From Paenibacillus ihumii (GTDB lineage: Bacteria > Bacillota > Bacilli > Paenibacillales > Paenibacillaceae), in assembly GCF_001403875.1 (NCBI RefSeq), contig NZ_LN884299.1:3324547-3388546 (forward strand): a stretch of DNA of 64,000 bases, written 5' to 3'. Positions 34,488-43,729 of this stretch are shown piece after piece (position 1 is the first letter of the stretch; each line of letters begins with the position of its first letter). Under the pieces are notes generated by a model. The model was not told the DNA's origin. It saw nothing but the letters and a program-made list of their open reading frames with translations, and made no database searches. The position numbers were made by a program, and so were the translations under genes.

Positions 34488-34843
34488 ACTGTGCCTTAAT
34501 TTGAGGGAAGGATTGGAAAGGGGTTTATCTTAATCTTTTCAACCTCCTTACTAAAGGCCTCTTTGCGTTCTGCGAGGCCTTTCCTTTTTCCAGTGCTATA
34601 ATAAATTCAGCATTCTTGTTATGCAGTTCTTGCTGTTGATGGAAATCCCCGCTCATTCTGATGCTTTAATTGGTATGTTGTGATAGCCCCTCTATTATGT
34701 AAGGATGAAAATTTATCGAAGCGATTATCAAGTTCTGCTAATTTCTCCTCTACACGTTTCAGTTCCCTTTAAATGTGAAATTGATGCAGAGTGGTGAATC
34801 TATGAAAAAGGAAGTTTAAATATTAAAATAGACAGGAGGTCAA
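34488..34843. other. Intergenic region with rlmD terminator and a coding relic
   Basis: It holds the original rlmD terminator (34553-34589). The minus strand 34619-34768 is open for 50 codons reading RELKRVEEKLAELDNRFDKF and onwards, coiled-coil-like, but without a start codon; it looks like a gene relic. The remainder shows no signal apart from the FGE-like gene's ribosome binding site. Confidence 0.45.
34553..34589 (+). terminator. Original rlmD terminator, now behind the element
   Basis: AAAGGCCTC-TTTGCGTTCTGC-GAGGCCTTT followed by CCTTTTT. It lies 66 bp after the stranded rlmD stop codon. Confidence 0.8.
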
Positions 34844-35614
34844 TTGACAATCGGAAAATATGGAAATGACAGAGAGCGTTTTTTAAAAGATTTAATGAAG
34901 TTAATGGTACCCATAGAAGGTGGAATCGTTGAATTACGCGATTATATTAATATGAATAAATGGCTTAGCTCTGACTACACTTTATCAGACCCTGGAAGAG
35001 GAAGTGATAAAAAAGTTATTACATGGACTGAAACGATCGAACCACTCTATGTAATGAAGTATCCGGTAACACAGCAATTGTATCATTTTGTCATGCATGG
35101 AGAAGAAGTTGAACTTAATGTGAATAACCTGCCAATTACGAATGTTTCGTGGTTAGATGCTCTTGTCTTTTGTAACACATTGTCCAGAATACTTGGCAGG
35201 ACTGAATGCTACACAATCACAAGTGAAAGTGAGAACACTATATATAACAAAAAAGCGAATGGGTTTCGATTACTATCAGACGCTGAATGGCAGTATGCGT
35301 GCAAAGCGGGAACCAGGGGATATCGGTATGAAAGAATTGATAAGATTGCATGGTATCAAGAAAACTCCAATGGTTCAGCTCAACAAGTCGGAAAACTGCT
35401 TCCTAATCCATGGGGGCTTTACGATATGATCGGCAATGTTTGGGAATGGTGCTGGGATCTGTATGATACTGATCGATATGGGAACTACAGAGTTTTTCGG
35501 GGAGGCAGTTGGGCTGAAGTTGAAAACAATTGTGGTTCTACGATTAGAAGAAAAAGCATGCCTGATTTCAAGATAGATGATCTTGGCTTTAGAATAGCAC
35601 TTACAAAGCTCTGA
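34844..35614 (+). CDS. Formylglycine-generating-enzyme/SUMF1-family protein
   Basis: A 256-residue FGE-sulfatase domain protein. Signature segments are MKYPVTQQLYHFVM, NVSWLDALVFCN, GFRLLSDAEWQYACKAGT, NPWGLYDMIGNVWEWCWD and VFRGGSWAE. Family members convert a sulfatase Cys to formylglycine or act in non-sulfatase roles with C-type-lectin-like folds; many bacterial copies lack the two active-site cysteines in the C-terminal part. Here the C-terminal RRKSMPDFKIDDLGFRIAL has none, so oxidase activity is doubtful. No sulfatase gene is nearby. The start is TTG 34844 with AGGAGG 4 bases upstream. It is more AT-rich than the chromosomal core. Confidence 0.85.
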   Translation: MTIGKYGNDRERFLKDLMKLMVPIEGGIVELRDYINMNKWLSSDYTLSDPGRGSDKKVITWTETIEPLYVMKYPVTQQLYHFVMHGEEVELNVNNLPITNVSWLDALVFCNTLSRILGRTECYTITSESENTIYNKKANGFRLLSDAEWQYACKAGTRGYRYERIDKIAWYQENSNGSAQQVGKLLPNPWGLYDMIGNVWEWCWDLYDTDRYGNYRVFRGGSWAEVENNCGSTIRRKSMPDFKIDDLGFRIALTKL

Positions 35615-35740
35615 GAACACATCGAGCATGCGGTGAGCCCGAGGAATCAGTCGATCTCTCGAAATTCATCCCGTAGCCATAGCCATACCAAGTACCGACG
35701 TTTTTCATGAAGCGATCGGCGCGTTTGGCCGACCCGGGTC

Positions 35741-35777
35741 TAAAAGGCGTTTTGTATGAGAGTTCATACAAAACGCC
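35741..35777 (-). terminator. Terminator after the frameshifted VOC gene
   Basis: GGCGTTTTGTATG...CATACAAAACGCC, a perfect 13-bp stem followed by TTTTAG on the minus strand, 24 bp from the stop at 35801. Confidence 0.75.
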
Positions 35778-35800
35778 AAGTTTGCAATTCAATACGTTGG

Positions 35801-36236
35801 TCAGCTTTCCGTATCGGGTTGATCGGTTACAATTTGCCATTCGATCCCGAATTTATCGATGACTTGACCGGTGGCCGGGCTGAATCCCGTTTCCTGGAGC
35901 GGCATGATTGCCTTTCCACCGTTTTGTAAAAGGGAAAAGAGTTTTTTCGCGGTTTCTGCTTCTTTGACAACGATCATCAAGTTGATGGATGAACCGGATT
36001 GGGGAGTTTGGCCGGGAAGGTAATCGGCCAGCATGATTTCGGAATTTCTGATTTTTAAATGAGCGTGCATCACGCGCCCTTCATTTTCCGGTGTGACCTC
36101 AACCCCCATTTCCCCGGGCCAATCCTTTAAATATTCTTGTCCAATGATATCCGCATCAAAGAGCTCCTGGTAAAAATGAATGGCTTTCTTGCGCCCTCCC
36201 ATCCAGCATGAGGTAAGGCGTGATTGTCATTTCCAT
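35801..36236 (-). pseudogene. VOC-family (PhnB-like) protein with a frameshift
   Basis: The natural start is ATG 36234-36236 (AAAGGACTGGGATCC upstream) reading MEMTITPYLMLDGRAQE, the typical N-terminus of PhnB-like VOC proteins. Then one extra A in CAAGAAAGCC (plus strand near 36184-36190) shifts the frame. The rest, AIHFYQELFDADIIG and onwards to WQIVTDQPD, continues in the next frame from about 36190 to 35801. Without the extra base the protein would be about 144 residues and complete. It is either a recent mutation or a sequencing error. Confidence 0.8.
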
Positions 36237-36345
36237 GGATCCCAGTCCTTTCTGTTAAAAATAGGGGTACAAGCTCATTTTGACAGAAAAATGAACAACA
36301 AACTTCTCATTTATTGCGGGAATTGTCTGATGGTCGACGGCAGGT

Positions 36346-37161
36346 CTAAGTTTTTAAAGAATCCGCGAGCAGCTTTAGTACATTGACCACGATCGGCGGA
36401 TCTTCCGGTAGGGCTACACGCAGCGGGATATAAAAGGTTTGGTCATGATCTTGGGGGAAATGTATCCGACGCTGAACACGTCCGCGCAAGCAGTCATCCA
36501 GCACGAAATAACGCAGCGGATTGAACGTTCTCTCAATGAAACAAGCCAGGAGATAGAAGGTACCGTTCGGAATATGCTCAAAGAGATGCGTGTTCTTTTT
36601 GGTGAGGGCGACTCCGGCCACCGGCCGGTGATTGGGGATCGGGCTCTTGAATAATCCTACAAACGTGATCCCGGCTTGATAACCTTCGGGATAATGGACG
36701 GAAATAAAACAGCGGCTTGTTTCCGATGCAAGAGGGTGTTTGTGACCGACAACCGTTGTGGGGGTTTCTTCACATTTCTTCGCCACACTGTATAGCGCTT
36801 CTACTTGCTGCTTATATTCGCGTGGAGAGAGCCCGGTTTTCTTTGTGAATGTGGTAGAGAAAGTGCCGACACTGGAATAACCCGCATCAAATCCAGAATT
36901 TGTAACAGATTGTTCATTACGAAGCAGGGCTTGTTTGGCAAGCTCGACTTTTAAAGAGGACATATAATCCGCTGCTGAAAATCCTGTCAACCGTTTGAAT
37001 TCCCGGCTGAAATGATATTTGCTGTAACCAAAGCGATTTGCAGTTTCTTCCACGGTTATATCTTGAGTCACAGATTCTTGCATATAAACAAGAATCTCAG
37101 GAATCCGATCCTTCACAACCCCTCTCCTTTCGCTTAAATCAGGTGGTTTTTGATTAAACAT
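36346..37161 (-). CDS. AraC-family transcriptional regulator with effector-binding domain
   Basis: Residues 15-120 are the two-HTH AraC DNA-binding domain (ITVEETANRFGYSKYHFSRE, then SVGTFSTTFTKKTGLSPREY). Residues 135-271 form a GyrI/effector-like domain (CFISVHYPEG, PVAGVALTKKNTHLFEHIP). The DNA-binding domain first and ligand domain second is the arrangement of Rob/BmrR-like regulators of drug or stress genes. It is divergent from the transglutaminase lipoprotein gene and downstream of nothing co-oriented but the VOC pseudogene, its possible target. Confidence 0.88.
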   Translation of the reverse strand: MFNQKPPDLSERRGVVKDRIPEILVYMQESVTQDITVEETANRFGYSKYHFSREFKRLTGFSAADYMSSLKVELAKQALLRNEQSVTNSGFDAGYSSVGTFSTTFTKKTGLSPREYKQQVEALYSVAKKCEETPTTVVGHKHPLASETSRCFISVHYPEGYQAGITFVGLFKSPIPNHRPVAGVALTKKNTHLFEHIPNGTFYLLACFIERTFNPLRYFVLDDCLRGRVQRRIHFPQDHDQTFYIPLRVALPEDPPIVVNVLKLLADSLKT

Positions 37162-37204
37162 GAATCCAAGTTGATCATGGAGATGCTTGCATTTACCTCA
37201 CATA

Positions 37205-37232
37205 TTTCCATTTAACCAGTATCTGCTATAAT
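37205..37232 (+). promoter_or_regulatory. Extended -10 promoter of the lipoprotein gene
   Basis: TGCTATAAT (37224-37232) gives a TG-extended perfect -10, with a weak TTTCCA-type -35 16 bp upstream. It precedes the TTG start at 37265. Confidence 0.6.
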
Positions 37233-37264
37233 ATTTAATTATTGCTCAAGGGAGTGTTAAAAAT

Positions 37265-39691
37265 TTGAAAAGGATATTCACCCTAATCTTATTTATTGCT
37301 TTTATATTATCAGGTTGCGAAGGAGGTAATATAGCTAATCCAGAAAAAAATCAAAAACAATCAGAATCACAGGAAACATCACCAGCACATTCATCGCTAA
37401 CAACGGTGTCAGATTTAAAAATGAAGTATAAGAAAAAAGAGGAAAAACAATACTTAACACCAATATATAATGTGAATTACAATCAAGTATTTACATTTAA
37501 ATTCAACTCGAATATCTATTCTACCGATGCTTTCCCTCATAGTGAGCAGGATCTTGCTGAACTGTTTAAAGAGGATGCTGAAGATAGATTTAAGAGGCGT
37601 ATCGTAACTGTACATACAGATGCAAGGTGTTTATATGAAAGTGAAGTATCTACTTACGAAAAAGTTAAGGACCCTGACGCTAGTCAAAGTGTGTTAACTG
37701 TAAGTTCATTCGATCCTGTACTAACCACTTTTGATTCTTCTAGGGACAAAGAAAACTCATGGGGAAATGCCCCCATCTATTATATTTGTATCCGTTATGA
37801 TTTAGATGCAGAGACGCCGACAAAATTGGATAATCCTATAGTTGTCCCTTTTACCATCAAGTCTCCATTGCAATCACCGAATGCTAACTATCAAATTGAT
37901 GCTGAAGGAAGATTTAAATTAGTATGGAACAAAGTAAAAGGTGCTAAAAAATATAATGTTTATAATGTAATGTCTATGAATAATGCCGAAAAAAACAATG
38001 GGGCGGAGCAAGGGTATAAACATACTTATCCGTATTTGATTGGAACGGTTACAGATACAGAATTTCAAGATTTTGCATCAGATGGAGATCAAGGGTTGTT
38101 ATTCGTCGGGGATGAACCGGATGATTATAGAAGAAAAGCAACGATCGCACAAAACATGATGGTTCAAGGAGAATATTATGTAACGGCTGTTGATCAACAT
38201 GGAAATGAATCAAATTTCAGCCCTGCAGTCAGCACATTTAATTTATCAAAAACCCTTGTAACGGGTATGAAAGAATTGCATGAATTATATTACTCGAGTT
38301 TTCAAACGATAGATGATTTACCTAAAAAAATCAAGTTAACTGCAATAGATAATGCAACTACTTTGGAGCGAGATCTTATTTATGAAAAGGATATTCAGTA
38401 CGACAAAGATGGTTTTGCTCTAATCCCTTATAAAGTAAAAGGAACAGCAATTAGCGGTACAACCTTAGTATTATCATTTGATGAACAAAAATGGAGTAAT
38501 TATATACATAATCAAGATGCCAGGGATCACAGCAATGGAGGTCTAGTTGAGCCGGAAAACGCGATGGAATACGCTCCCGATTTCTCTGTTGTCGATAATT
38601 CAAAAAATAACAGTGATGATTTGATTAAACGGCAAAAAGAAAATACACAAAAACAATTGGATGAAGGCAATAAAGAATATGTTCCTCTAACAGACACAGG
38701 AAATGATTACAAAATTAACGCTGATTCTGCATTAGAAGAATACTTGGCATTAAATTTAATTGCCGCTAATAAAGAAGTTTCATTAAAAGCATTCCCAGAG
38801 GCGCTTGTTATTGATTTTTTAGCGGATACCTTACAAAAAGTACAATATCAAAATCCACTAATATTAGATATTGAGAGCTATGGATTCGATTATAAAACCT
38901 CAACTCTTTATATTGACTATAGTGACAGTAAAAATAATATTGCCAAAAAACAAAAAGAAATCATGAAAGAAGCGCACCATATTATCTCGCAAATGATTAC
39001 AGATGATATGAGTGATGACCAAAAGCGTCAAGCTATTTATGATTATTTAAATGATCATGCAAAGTATGATGACGCAGCCTTGAATGATGCTAAGAAAAAT
39101 GATTATAAGAATGTTGATAAAAAATTTAATGATTCTTTTACGGCCTACGGCATAATGGTGAAAAAAGTCGGGGTATGTGCTAGTTACGCGGCAGCCTACA
39201 AGCTGCTTAGTGATTTGTCAGGCTTAAATAGCATTGTTGTAACAGGCTATCTTGGAGGTGTGCCTCACGCGTGGAATAAAGTGGAAATCAATGGGGAATG
39301 GTACAATGTTGATCCTACAAATAATGGAACAAATTCTGGTGTCCTCTACTTATTATATAATTCAGACGATGAAACAGCAGAGGATCTAGAATTTACCTTT
39401 GATAAAGCTTATTGGACAGATGAAGGATTAAAGCAATTTACAAGTAGTGACAGCTCATTGGATTACTATAGAAGAAACGGATTAGAAGTGAGTTCCCCAA
39501 CAGAATATAAAAATTTACTTTTAAACTTCTTAAAAGACAACGACCAGACCTTCATTGTTCGCTTAAGCAATGATGTAAGTGAAGATGATGTTATTCAAGT
39601 AATACAAGACGTTTACAATGAATCTTCTAATATTAAATTAGAGAATACCACAATACGCGGATTGCTACGTTATTTGATTATGGAAGAATAA
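37265..39691 (+). CDS. Large lipoprotein with C-terminal transglutaminase-like domain
   Basis: An 808-residue secreted lipoprotein. The signal peptide ends in the lipobox ILSGC. Residues 30-330 contain a fibronectin-like region (QSPNANYQIDAEGRFKLVWN, ...VDQHGNESNFSPAV). The C-terminal third is a transglutaminase/protease-like domain with the Cys in KVGVCASYAAAY, the His in GGVPHAWNKVEI and the Asp in WYNVDPTNN, so the catalytic triad is intact. The protein probably processes or cross-links a surface or peptide substrate. The start is TTG 37265 after AAGGGAG. Strong AT bias and Lys/Asn-rich codon use differ from the core genes and suggest transfer. Confidence 0.85.
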   Translation: MKRIFTLILFIAFILSGCEGGNIANPEKNQKQSESQETSPAHSSLTTVSDLKMKYKKKEEKQYLTPIYNVNYNQVFTFKFNSNIYSTDAFPHSEQDLAELFKEDAEDRFKRRIVTVHTDARCLYESEVSTYEKVKDPDASQSVLTVSSFDPVLTTFDSSRDKENSWGNAPIYYICIRYDLDAETPTKLDNPIVVPFTIKSPLQSPNANYQIDAEGRFKLVWNKVKGAKKYNVYNVMSMNNAEKNNGAEQGYKHTYPYLIGTVTDTEFQDFASDGDQGLLFVGDEPDDYRRKATIAQNMMVQGEYYVTAVDQHGNESNFSPAVSTFNLSKTLVTGMKELHELYYSSFQTIDDLPKKIKLTAIDNATTLERDLIYEKDIQYDKDGFALIPYKVKGTAISGTTLVLSFDEQKWSNYIHNQDARDHSNGGLVEPENAMEYAPDFSVVDNSKNNSDDLIKRQKENTQKQLDEGNKEYVPLTDTGNDYKINADSALEEYLALNLIAANKEVSLKAFPEALVIDFLADTLQKVQYQNPLILDIESYGFDYKTSTLYIDYSDSKNNIAKKQKEIMKEAHHIISQMITDDMSDDQKRQAIYDYLNDHAKYDDAALNDAKKNDYKNVDKKFNDSFTAYGIMVKKVGVCASYAAAYKLLSDLSGLNSIVVTGYLGGVPHAWNKVEINGEWYNVDPTNNGTNSGVLYLLYNSDDETAEDLEFTFDKAYWTDEGLKQFTSSDSSLDYYRRNGLEVSSPTEYKNLLLNFLKDNDQTFIVRLSNDVSEDDVIQVIQDVYNESSNIKLENTTIRGLLRYLIMEE

Positions 39692-39730
39692 TTAATGTGG
39701 ACATATTATTATAAGCCGTACGCCTGGCAA

Positions 39731-39773
39731 AGGGGGCCCTCTGTCATCCTGGATGACAGAGGCCCCCCTTTCT
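39731..39773 (+). terminator. Terminator after the transglutaminase lipoprotein
   Basis: GGGGGCCCTCTGTCATCC / GGATGACAGAGGCCCCCC with a following TTTCTTT; a long, nearly perfect stem 40 bp after the stop. Confidence 0.8.
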
Positions 39774-39779
39774 TTGAGA

Positions 39780-40190
39780 AAGCTATCCGTTTCTGCAAAA
39801 TTAATTTTGAAGAAGGCTTTTTGGAGGAATCAATTTCTCCTTCCCTGCATCCTGTTCTCTAGCTCATCTTATGCAAGTTATCGGACTCGAACACTAAAGT
39901 CTCATTCTTTGGCTTATTTTATATAATTAAGGCTATAGGACTCAAAAACACTAAAATTCCATTTGTTAGCCTATATGTGTATAAGCTATCGGACTCGAAC
40001 GCGAAATGGATTCCATGTATCTAATTATGCTCCAAAACGAATGTTTTAGGGGAGTAGATGGATTTCATGTACCTAAAATCAAGAATCCCGCCCAGAATGG
40101 ACAATTCCCTTCTTCTAACCACATCAAATCCATTTAAATTTGCTTTCCTTACTTTGCCGCAGAAACTAACTACTATAAATCCATTTAGAC
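39780..40190 (+). repeat. Noncoding repeat, copy A of an inverted pair
   Basis: About 411 bp beginning AAGCTATCCGTTTCTGCA and ending AAATCCATTTAGA. The reverse complement of 44642-45049 aligns over its full length with many identical blocks (CTGCATCC, ATGTATCTAATTATGCTC, CCTAAAATCAAGAATCCCGC, CTTTGCCGCA). Internal near-repeats of TATCGGACTCGAAC occur three times. No open frame covers it. The 39692-40324 gap holds only this repeat and the terminator. Confidence 0.85.
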
Positions 40191-40324
40191 AGAGAGATCC
40201 GCGGGTCATGCTCACTAGAATGAGATGATGGATTACCTGTACTATCAATCAGGTAAATTAAATTCAGACTACAGTACTTAAAACAATTCGATCTACAGTT
40301 TCCTGGGTTCATAGGCACGGGTAA

Positions 40325-40870
40325 TTAAAATCGGAGATATAATTCAGCTCCCTTTCTTTCAGACGCCCATCTTATAGCCTTTTTTATAATTTCGGTACAA
40401 AAGGCTCCTTTTCTATCTTGATATACATGAACATTATTTTGGAATTGTTTGGCTAGTTGCAATTTCAATTCTCCGTATGCCTTAGCTTCATCAGGATGAT
40501 TCATTAGGTATTCTTTAAAGTTCAAATGACGCTCGATATTGATATCTCCGGCCTCGTAAATATGTACGTGATGCGTTCTATGGTCTCCACCTTTTGGGAA
40601 ATATCGACGGCCAGCAATTCCTTGCTCCCCTCGTGGTTCATAGCCTATAAGAATCATTTGCTCATTATAATCGTCTACCTTGTTAATATCCTTAACGACA
40701 ATTAGAATATCAATAATTGGCTTTGCAAACCCAATCTGAGGGACGGAAGTGCTTCCGATATGATGAATTTCAAGTAATTCATTCGGAAATATGGACTGTA
40801 ATAAACCTTCTTCTTTGCGGTATAATTCAGTCCAGCCTTCCGTCCAGGGAGCCATTTCGACTCTTCTCAA
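40325..40870 (-). CDS. GrpB-family protein
   Basis: A 181-residue member of the GrpB/UPF0157 family, a nucleotidyltransferase-like fold. The defining segment is EIHHIGSTSVPQIGFAKPII followed by DILIVV, with ERHLNFKEYLMNHPDEAKAY later. The biochemical role of the family is not established; members are often stand-alone. TTG 40870 with AGGAGGGG upstream is used. It is monocistronic. Confidence 0.9.
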   Translation of the reverse strand: MRRVEMAPWTEGWTELYRKEEGLLQSIFPNELLEIHHIGSTSVPQIGFAKPIIDILIVVKDINKVDDYNEQMILIGYEPRGEQGIAGRRYFPKGGDHRTHHVHIYEAGDINIERHLNFKEYLMNHPDEAKAYGELKLQLAKQFQNNVHVYQDRKGAFCTEIIKKAIRWASERKGAELYLRF

Positions 40871-40920
40871 ATAACCCCTCCTCTTGATGGCAGCTGCTCC
40901 GGCCGGTTTAAATCGAGCTC

Positions 40921-42114
40921 CTACTTGCTGTTGATTACAAGCGTCTCTTTTTCCTTGTCCATATAAACGGTGGTTTGACTAACCATTTCAAAGTCGGATT
41001 GCGAGATTCCTCCGCACTCATGGCCATTGTAGCTCAGCAAGTTGCTTCCTCCGTTCTTTTGGAGGGACCAGCCTTTCAATTTCCTGACCGTGTACTTGTC
41101 TTCGCCTGCTTGCCAATTTATTGGTGCAGAGTTATTTTGGCTTTTCGATACCTGGTATCCCAGCAGGGTGAGGATATCCTCAAAGTCTTTAATATGATAC
41201 TGCTCTGTAGCTTCACAATAATTTACGCTATCTGCAAAAAAGTAGATTCCTTGCTCCTCGTAGTTCTCTCCAACGATATACTCTTGACCGTTAATAAGCA
41301 CCTTTGGAACTTTTTTTAAGTTTCCGTCAATGTACTTTAGCGATTCCAGATAATCCTTCATGCTGATCCAAGTAAATGTGTCCGTCTCCTTGTCATATGT
41401 CCCATAGTATCCGTCATCATAGTTCTCCCCCTGCACTTCAACGGGAAGAAGATCATAATCATCTACATACTTTGCATAATCTCTTAATGCCTGTTCTATT
41501 TTTGCAATCAGCTCTTTCATCTGGTCATCGTCATCATCAATTATAGTATTGAACTTAAAGCCATAGGAAGCCCCCCATTCCTGAACAAGCTGCTTCGGAT
41601 GAATCGATTTCAGCTGAAGCCCTTTTTTGGGGTGAACAAAATTTGCATAGTAGTCATCGCCTTTAAGCGGGTACTCATTCATGACTAGAACAGAGGTTTT
41701 CGTTTCATTCGTTCTGTCTTCTTGTAATCCGATTTCTTCGGGATGGAAGTATTTAAGCAGCACATCTGTAATCACTTGCTCTTTGCCTAAGCTCACGGCA
41801 TATTCCATTACTGCATACCCGAAATTGGATGGATCCCCGCCCTGCGTATAGCCGTAATTGCGAAATTTAAACTCCCTTTCGATACCGCGGTCGTCCGTAA
41901 AGTTTACAACCCACTGTATCCCCGTTCCGCTCACAGGCAGAGGATCTGCTCTCCACTTGATTTCCTGCTTGTCGATCACTTCAAATTCCCCTAAAGAATA
42001 TTGGAGATAGGAATCGAATTTCTTAAGAAAATCCGTTTTGTAATGTTCCGAACAGCCGATCGTGACTAAAGCCAGCAGGATAATTAATAACAAAAGGCAT
42101 ATGTATCGTCTCAT
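40921..42114 (-). CDS. Lipoprotein of unknown function
   Basis: A 397-residue protein. The N-terminus MRRYICLLLLIILLALVTIG followed by Cys gives a lipoprotein signal peptide. The mature part is acidic and rich in Tyr and Asp (IDDDDDQMKELIAKIEQ, GENYDDGYYGTYDKETDTF), with no catalytic motif seen. It ends 50 bp before the grpB-like gene on the same strand. I recognise no family. The 262-bp upstream gap contains no convincing gene. Confidence 0.7.
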   Translation of the reverse strand: MRRYICLLLLIILLALVTIGCSEHYKTDFLKKFDSYLQYSLGEFEVIDKQEIKWRADPLPVSGTGIQWVVNFTDDRGIEREFKFRNYGYTQGGDPSNFGYAVMEYAVSLGKEQVITDVLLKYFHPEEIGLQEDRTNETKTSVLVMNEYPLKGDDYYANFVHPKKGLQLKSIHPKQLVQEWGASYGFKFNTIIDDDDDQMKELIAKIEQALRDYAKYVDDYDLLPVEVQGENYDDGYYGTYDKETDTFTWISMKDYLESLKYIDGNLKKVPKVLINGQEYIVGENYEEQGIYFFADSVNYCEATEQYHIKDFEDILTLLGYQVSKSQNNSAPINWQAGEDKYTVRKLKGWSLQKNGGSNLLSYNGHECGGISQSDFEMVSQTTVYMDKEKETLVINSK

Positions 42115-42370
42115 GAAGCACCTCTCGCATCCGGTTTAAGTTATGGCCACCATTTCAATAGTTGGTATTTCTTGACTTAATACTAACCGATGAGTAGTTT
42201 TTTTAAAAGGGCTATCTGTGTTGCAGGAGTTTGGTTTTACTACGAAACAACCCGTACTCCCAAGATTGCTAGGATGGAATGCAATCCTTATAACGAACAT
42301 CTTGATCATGGAAGAAAATTGGGCATAATAAGCTGAGCCGCTCCCTTGCATTTTTTATTGTTATGTATTA

Positions 42371-42409
42371 AATTAATTGATGGATCAAATATTGACCCAT
42401 CAATTAATT
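42371..42409. promoter_or_regulatory. Palindromic operator upstream of marR
   Basis: AATTAATTGATGG / CCATCAATTAATT are 13-bp inverted arms separated by 13 bp, 55 bp before the marR start. An autoregulatory site for the MarR protein is likely. Confidence 0.65.
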
Positions 42410-42463
42410 GGCTGTTTCACATCAAAGCAGGTTCGTTTGCTGCCGCATCTAGGAGGTCATTAC

Positions 42464-42892
42464 ATGAATTGCTCCGTTTCAGATCAAGAACGTATTTTGT
42501 TCCTGCTTAGAGAGCTTTGCAATCAGTTCGGCCCAAAGTTTGAGCGCAATACCAATATGAGCTTGTCCCGTTTCGAGCTGCTGCATCAATTGTATCAGAC
42601 GGATGAAATGACTCAATCCACGCTGCAGAAATCGGTCAATATCGACAATGCAGCCATCACCCGGCATTTAAAGCAGCTTGAAGCCCAGGGGATGGTAGTC
42701 CGGCGGAGGAATCCGTCCGACCACCGGGAGACCTTTGTCAGCCTGACCACGGAAGGACGGGAGCAGATCATAGCCTGCAGTACGGAAAAGCGCTGCTTTG
42801 TTAACCAGATGCTGCAGGACTTTAGCCCGGAAGAGCTGCACATATTAACTGACATGTTAGTGAGGATTCAAAGCAACATCAGCAAATACTAA
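42464..42892 (+). CDS. MarR-family transcriptional regulator
   Basis: A 142-residue winged-helix regulator. HTH segment STLQKSVNIDNAAITRHLKQ, the wing VVRRRNPSDHRETFVSLTTE, and terminal dimerisation helices are all present. ATG 42464 follows AGGAGGTCATTAC; the frame is open further upstream through the operator palindrome, which would be implausible as coding. It is co-oriented with the nitroreductase gene 22 bp downstream and most likely represses it together with itself. The ligand may be an electrophile or quinone by analogy with MhqR-type systems. Confidence 0.92.
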   Translation: MNCSVSDQERILFLLRELCNQFGPKFERNTNMSLSRFELLHQLYQTDEMTQSTLQKSVNIDNAAITRHLKQLEAQGMVVRRRNPSDHRETFVSLTTEGREQIIACSTEKRCFVNQMLQDFSPEELHILTDMLVRIQSNISKY

Positions 42893-42914
42893 TAGAGATA
42901 GGAGAGGAACACGT

Positions 42915-43550
42915 ATGAATACAAGCATTATTAATGATTTCAAGGACATCGTCCTTGGACGCCGTTCTGTGAAAAATTATGATCCCCATGTAAAAATCAG
43001 CCGCGAGGAAATGACGGAGATTCTAGCGGAAGCAACTACCGCCCCTTCCTCAGTAAATATGCAGCCATGGCGGTTCGTAGTCATCGATACGCCGGAGGGC
43101 AAAGCCAAAATGGCCGAGCTCGCTTCGTTCAATACGAATCAGGTCAACACTTCAGCGGCTGTAATCGCCGTTTTCGCTGATATGAAGTGCTTTGAGAAGG
43201 CTGACGAAATCTATGGGAAATCGGTTGAACTCGGCTATATGCCCGAAGATGTCAAAGAGAAGCTAATCTCCGCTTACAAGCCGATATATGAAAATCTGCC
43301 CGAACGGGATATGCGGGATATCGTGCTCATTGATGCCGGTCTCGTATCGATGCAGATCATGCTTGTTGCCCGCGCCCATGGCTACGACACGAATCCAATC
43401 GGCGGCTATGACAAGCAGCAAATTGCCGAAGCCTTCGGCCTGGAGAAAGAGCGTCATGTTCCTGTCATGATCATTTCTATCGGCAAGGCGGCCACCGAAG
43501 GCCGGCCATCCTATCGTTTGCCTGTCGATGCCGTGACCACCTGGAAGTAA
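42915..43550 (+). CDS. Nitroreductase-family FMN oxidoreductase
   Basis: A 211-residue enzyme with the FMN-binding start GRRSVKNYDPHVKISREEM, APSSVNMQPWRFVVID and the C-terminal GYDTNPIGGYD and PVMIISIGKA segments. Such enzymes reduce nitroaromatics or quinones with NAD(P)H. GATAGGAGAGG precedes the ATG. The marR-nitroreductase pair resembles quinone/electrophile-responsive modules of Bacilli (MhqR-MhqN type); the specific inducer is inference. Confidence 0.9.
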   Translation: MNTSIINDFKDIVLGRRSVKNYDPHVKISREEMTEILAEATTAPSSVNMQPWRFVVIDTPEGKAKMAELASFNTNQVNTSAAVIAVFADMKCFEKADEIYGKSVELGYMPEDVKEKLISAYKPIYENLPERDMRDIVLIDAGLVSMQIMLVARAHGYDTNPIGGYDKQQIAEAFGLEKERHVPVMIISIGKAATEGRPSYRLPVDAVTTWK

Positions 43551-43573
43551 TATTCAGCGTATGAAGGGGCTGT

Positions 43574-43603
43574 CCTCAAAGTAGTTGAAAAACTACTTTG
43601 AGG
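43574..43603. terminator. Hairpin after the nitroreductase gene
   Basis: CCTCAAAGTAGTT-GAAA-AACTACTTTGAGG, a perfect 13-bp stem 24 bp after the stop. No clear T-run follows; it could also be the end of the degenerate IS nearby. Confidence 0.5.
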
Positions 43604-43729
43604 GGTAGCTTCCTGTTTGAAAAACGGAGTTCTTCAAAAATAGTCCAACTTCTCAACAGATTTATGGGATAAAGCCACCCGACTTCAAGGGTGGTCAAGC
43701 CCCAATTTTGTGGGCATTGAAAAAAACAC

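Noticed and set aside
35601..35840. 79-codon minus frame at the end of the VOC gene
   Set aside because: It spans a terminator hairpin and has no ribosome binding site.
42136..42351. 71-codon minus frame upstream of the lipoprotein gene
   Set aside because: No clear start signal or recognisable domain; adjacent frames hint at an old coding relic, but not enough to call.
42377..42463. N-terminal extension of MarR
   Set aside because: It would run through a 13-bp palindromic operator; the AGGAGGTC site before ATG 42464 fits much better.
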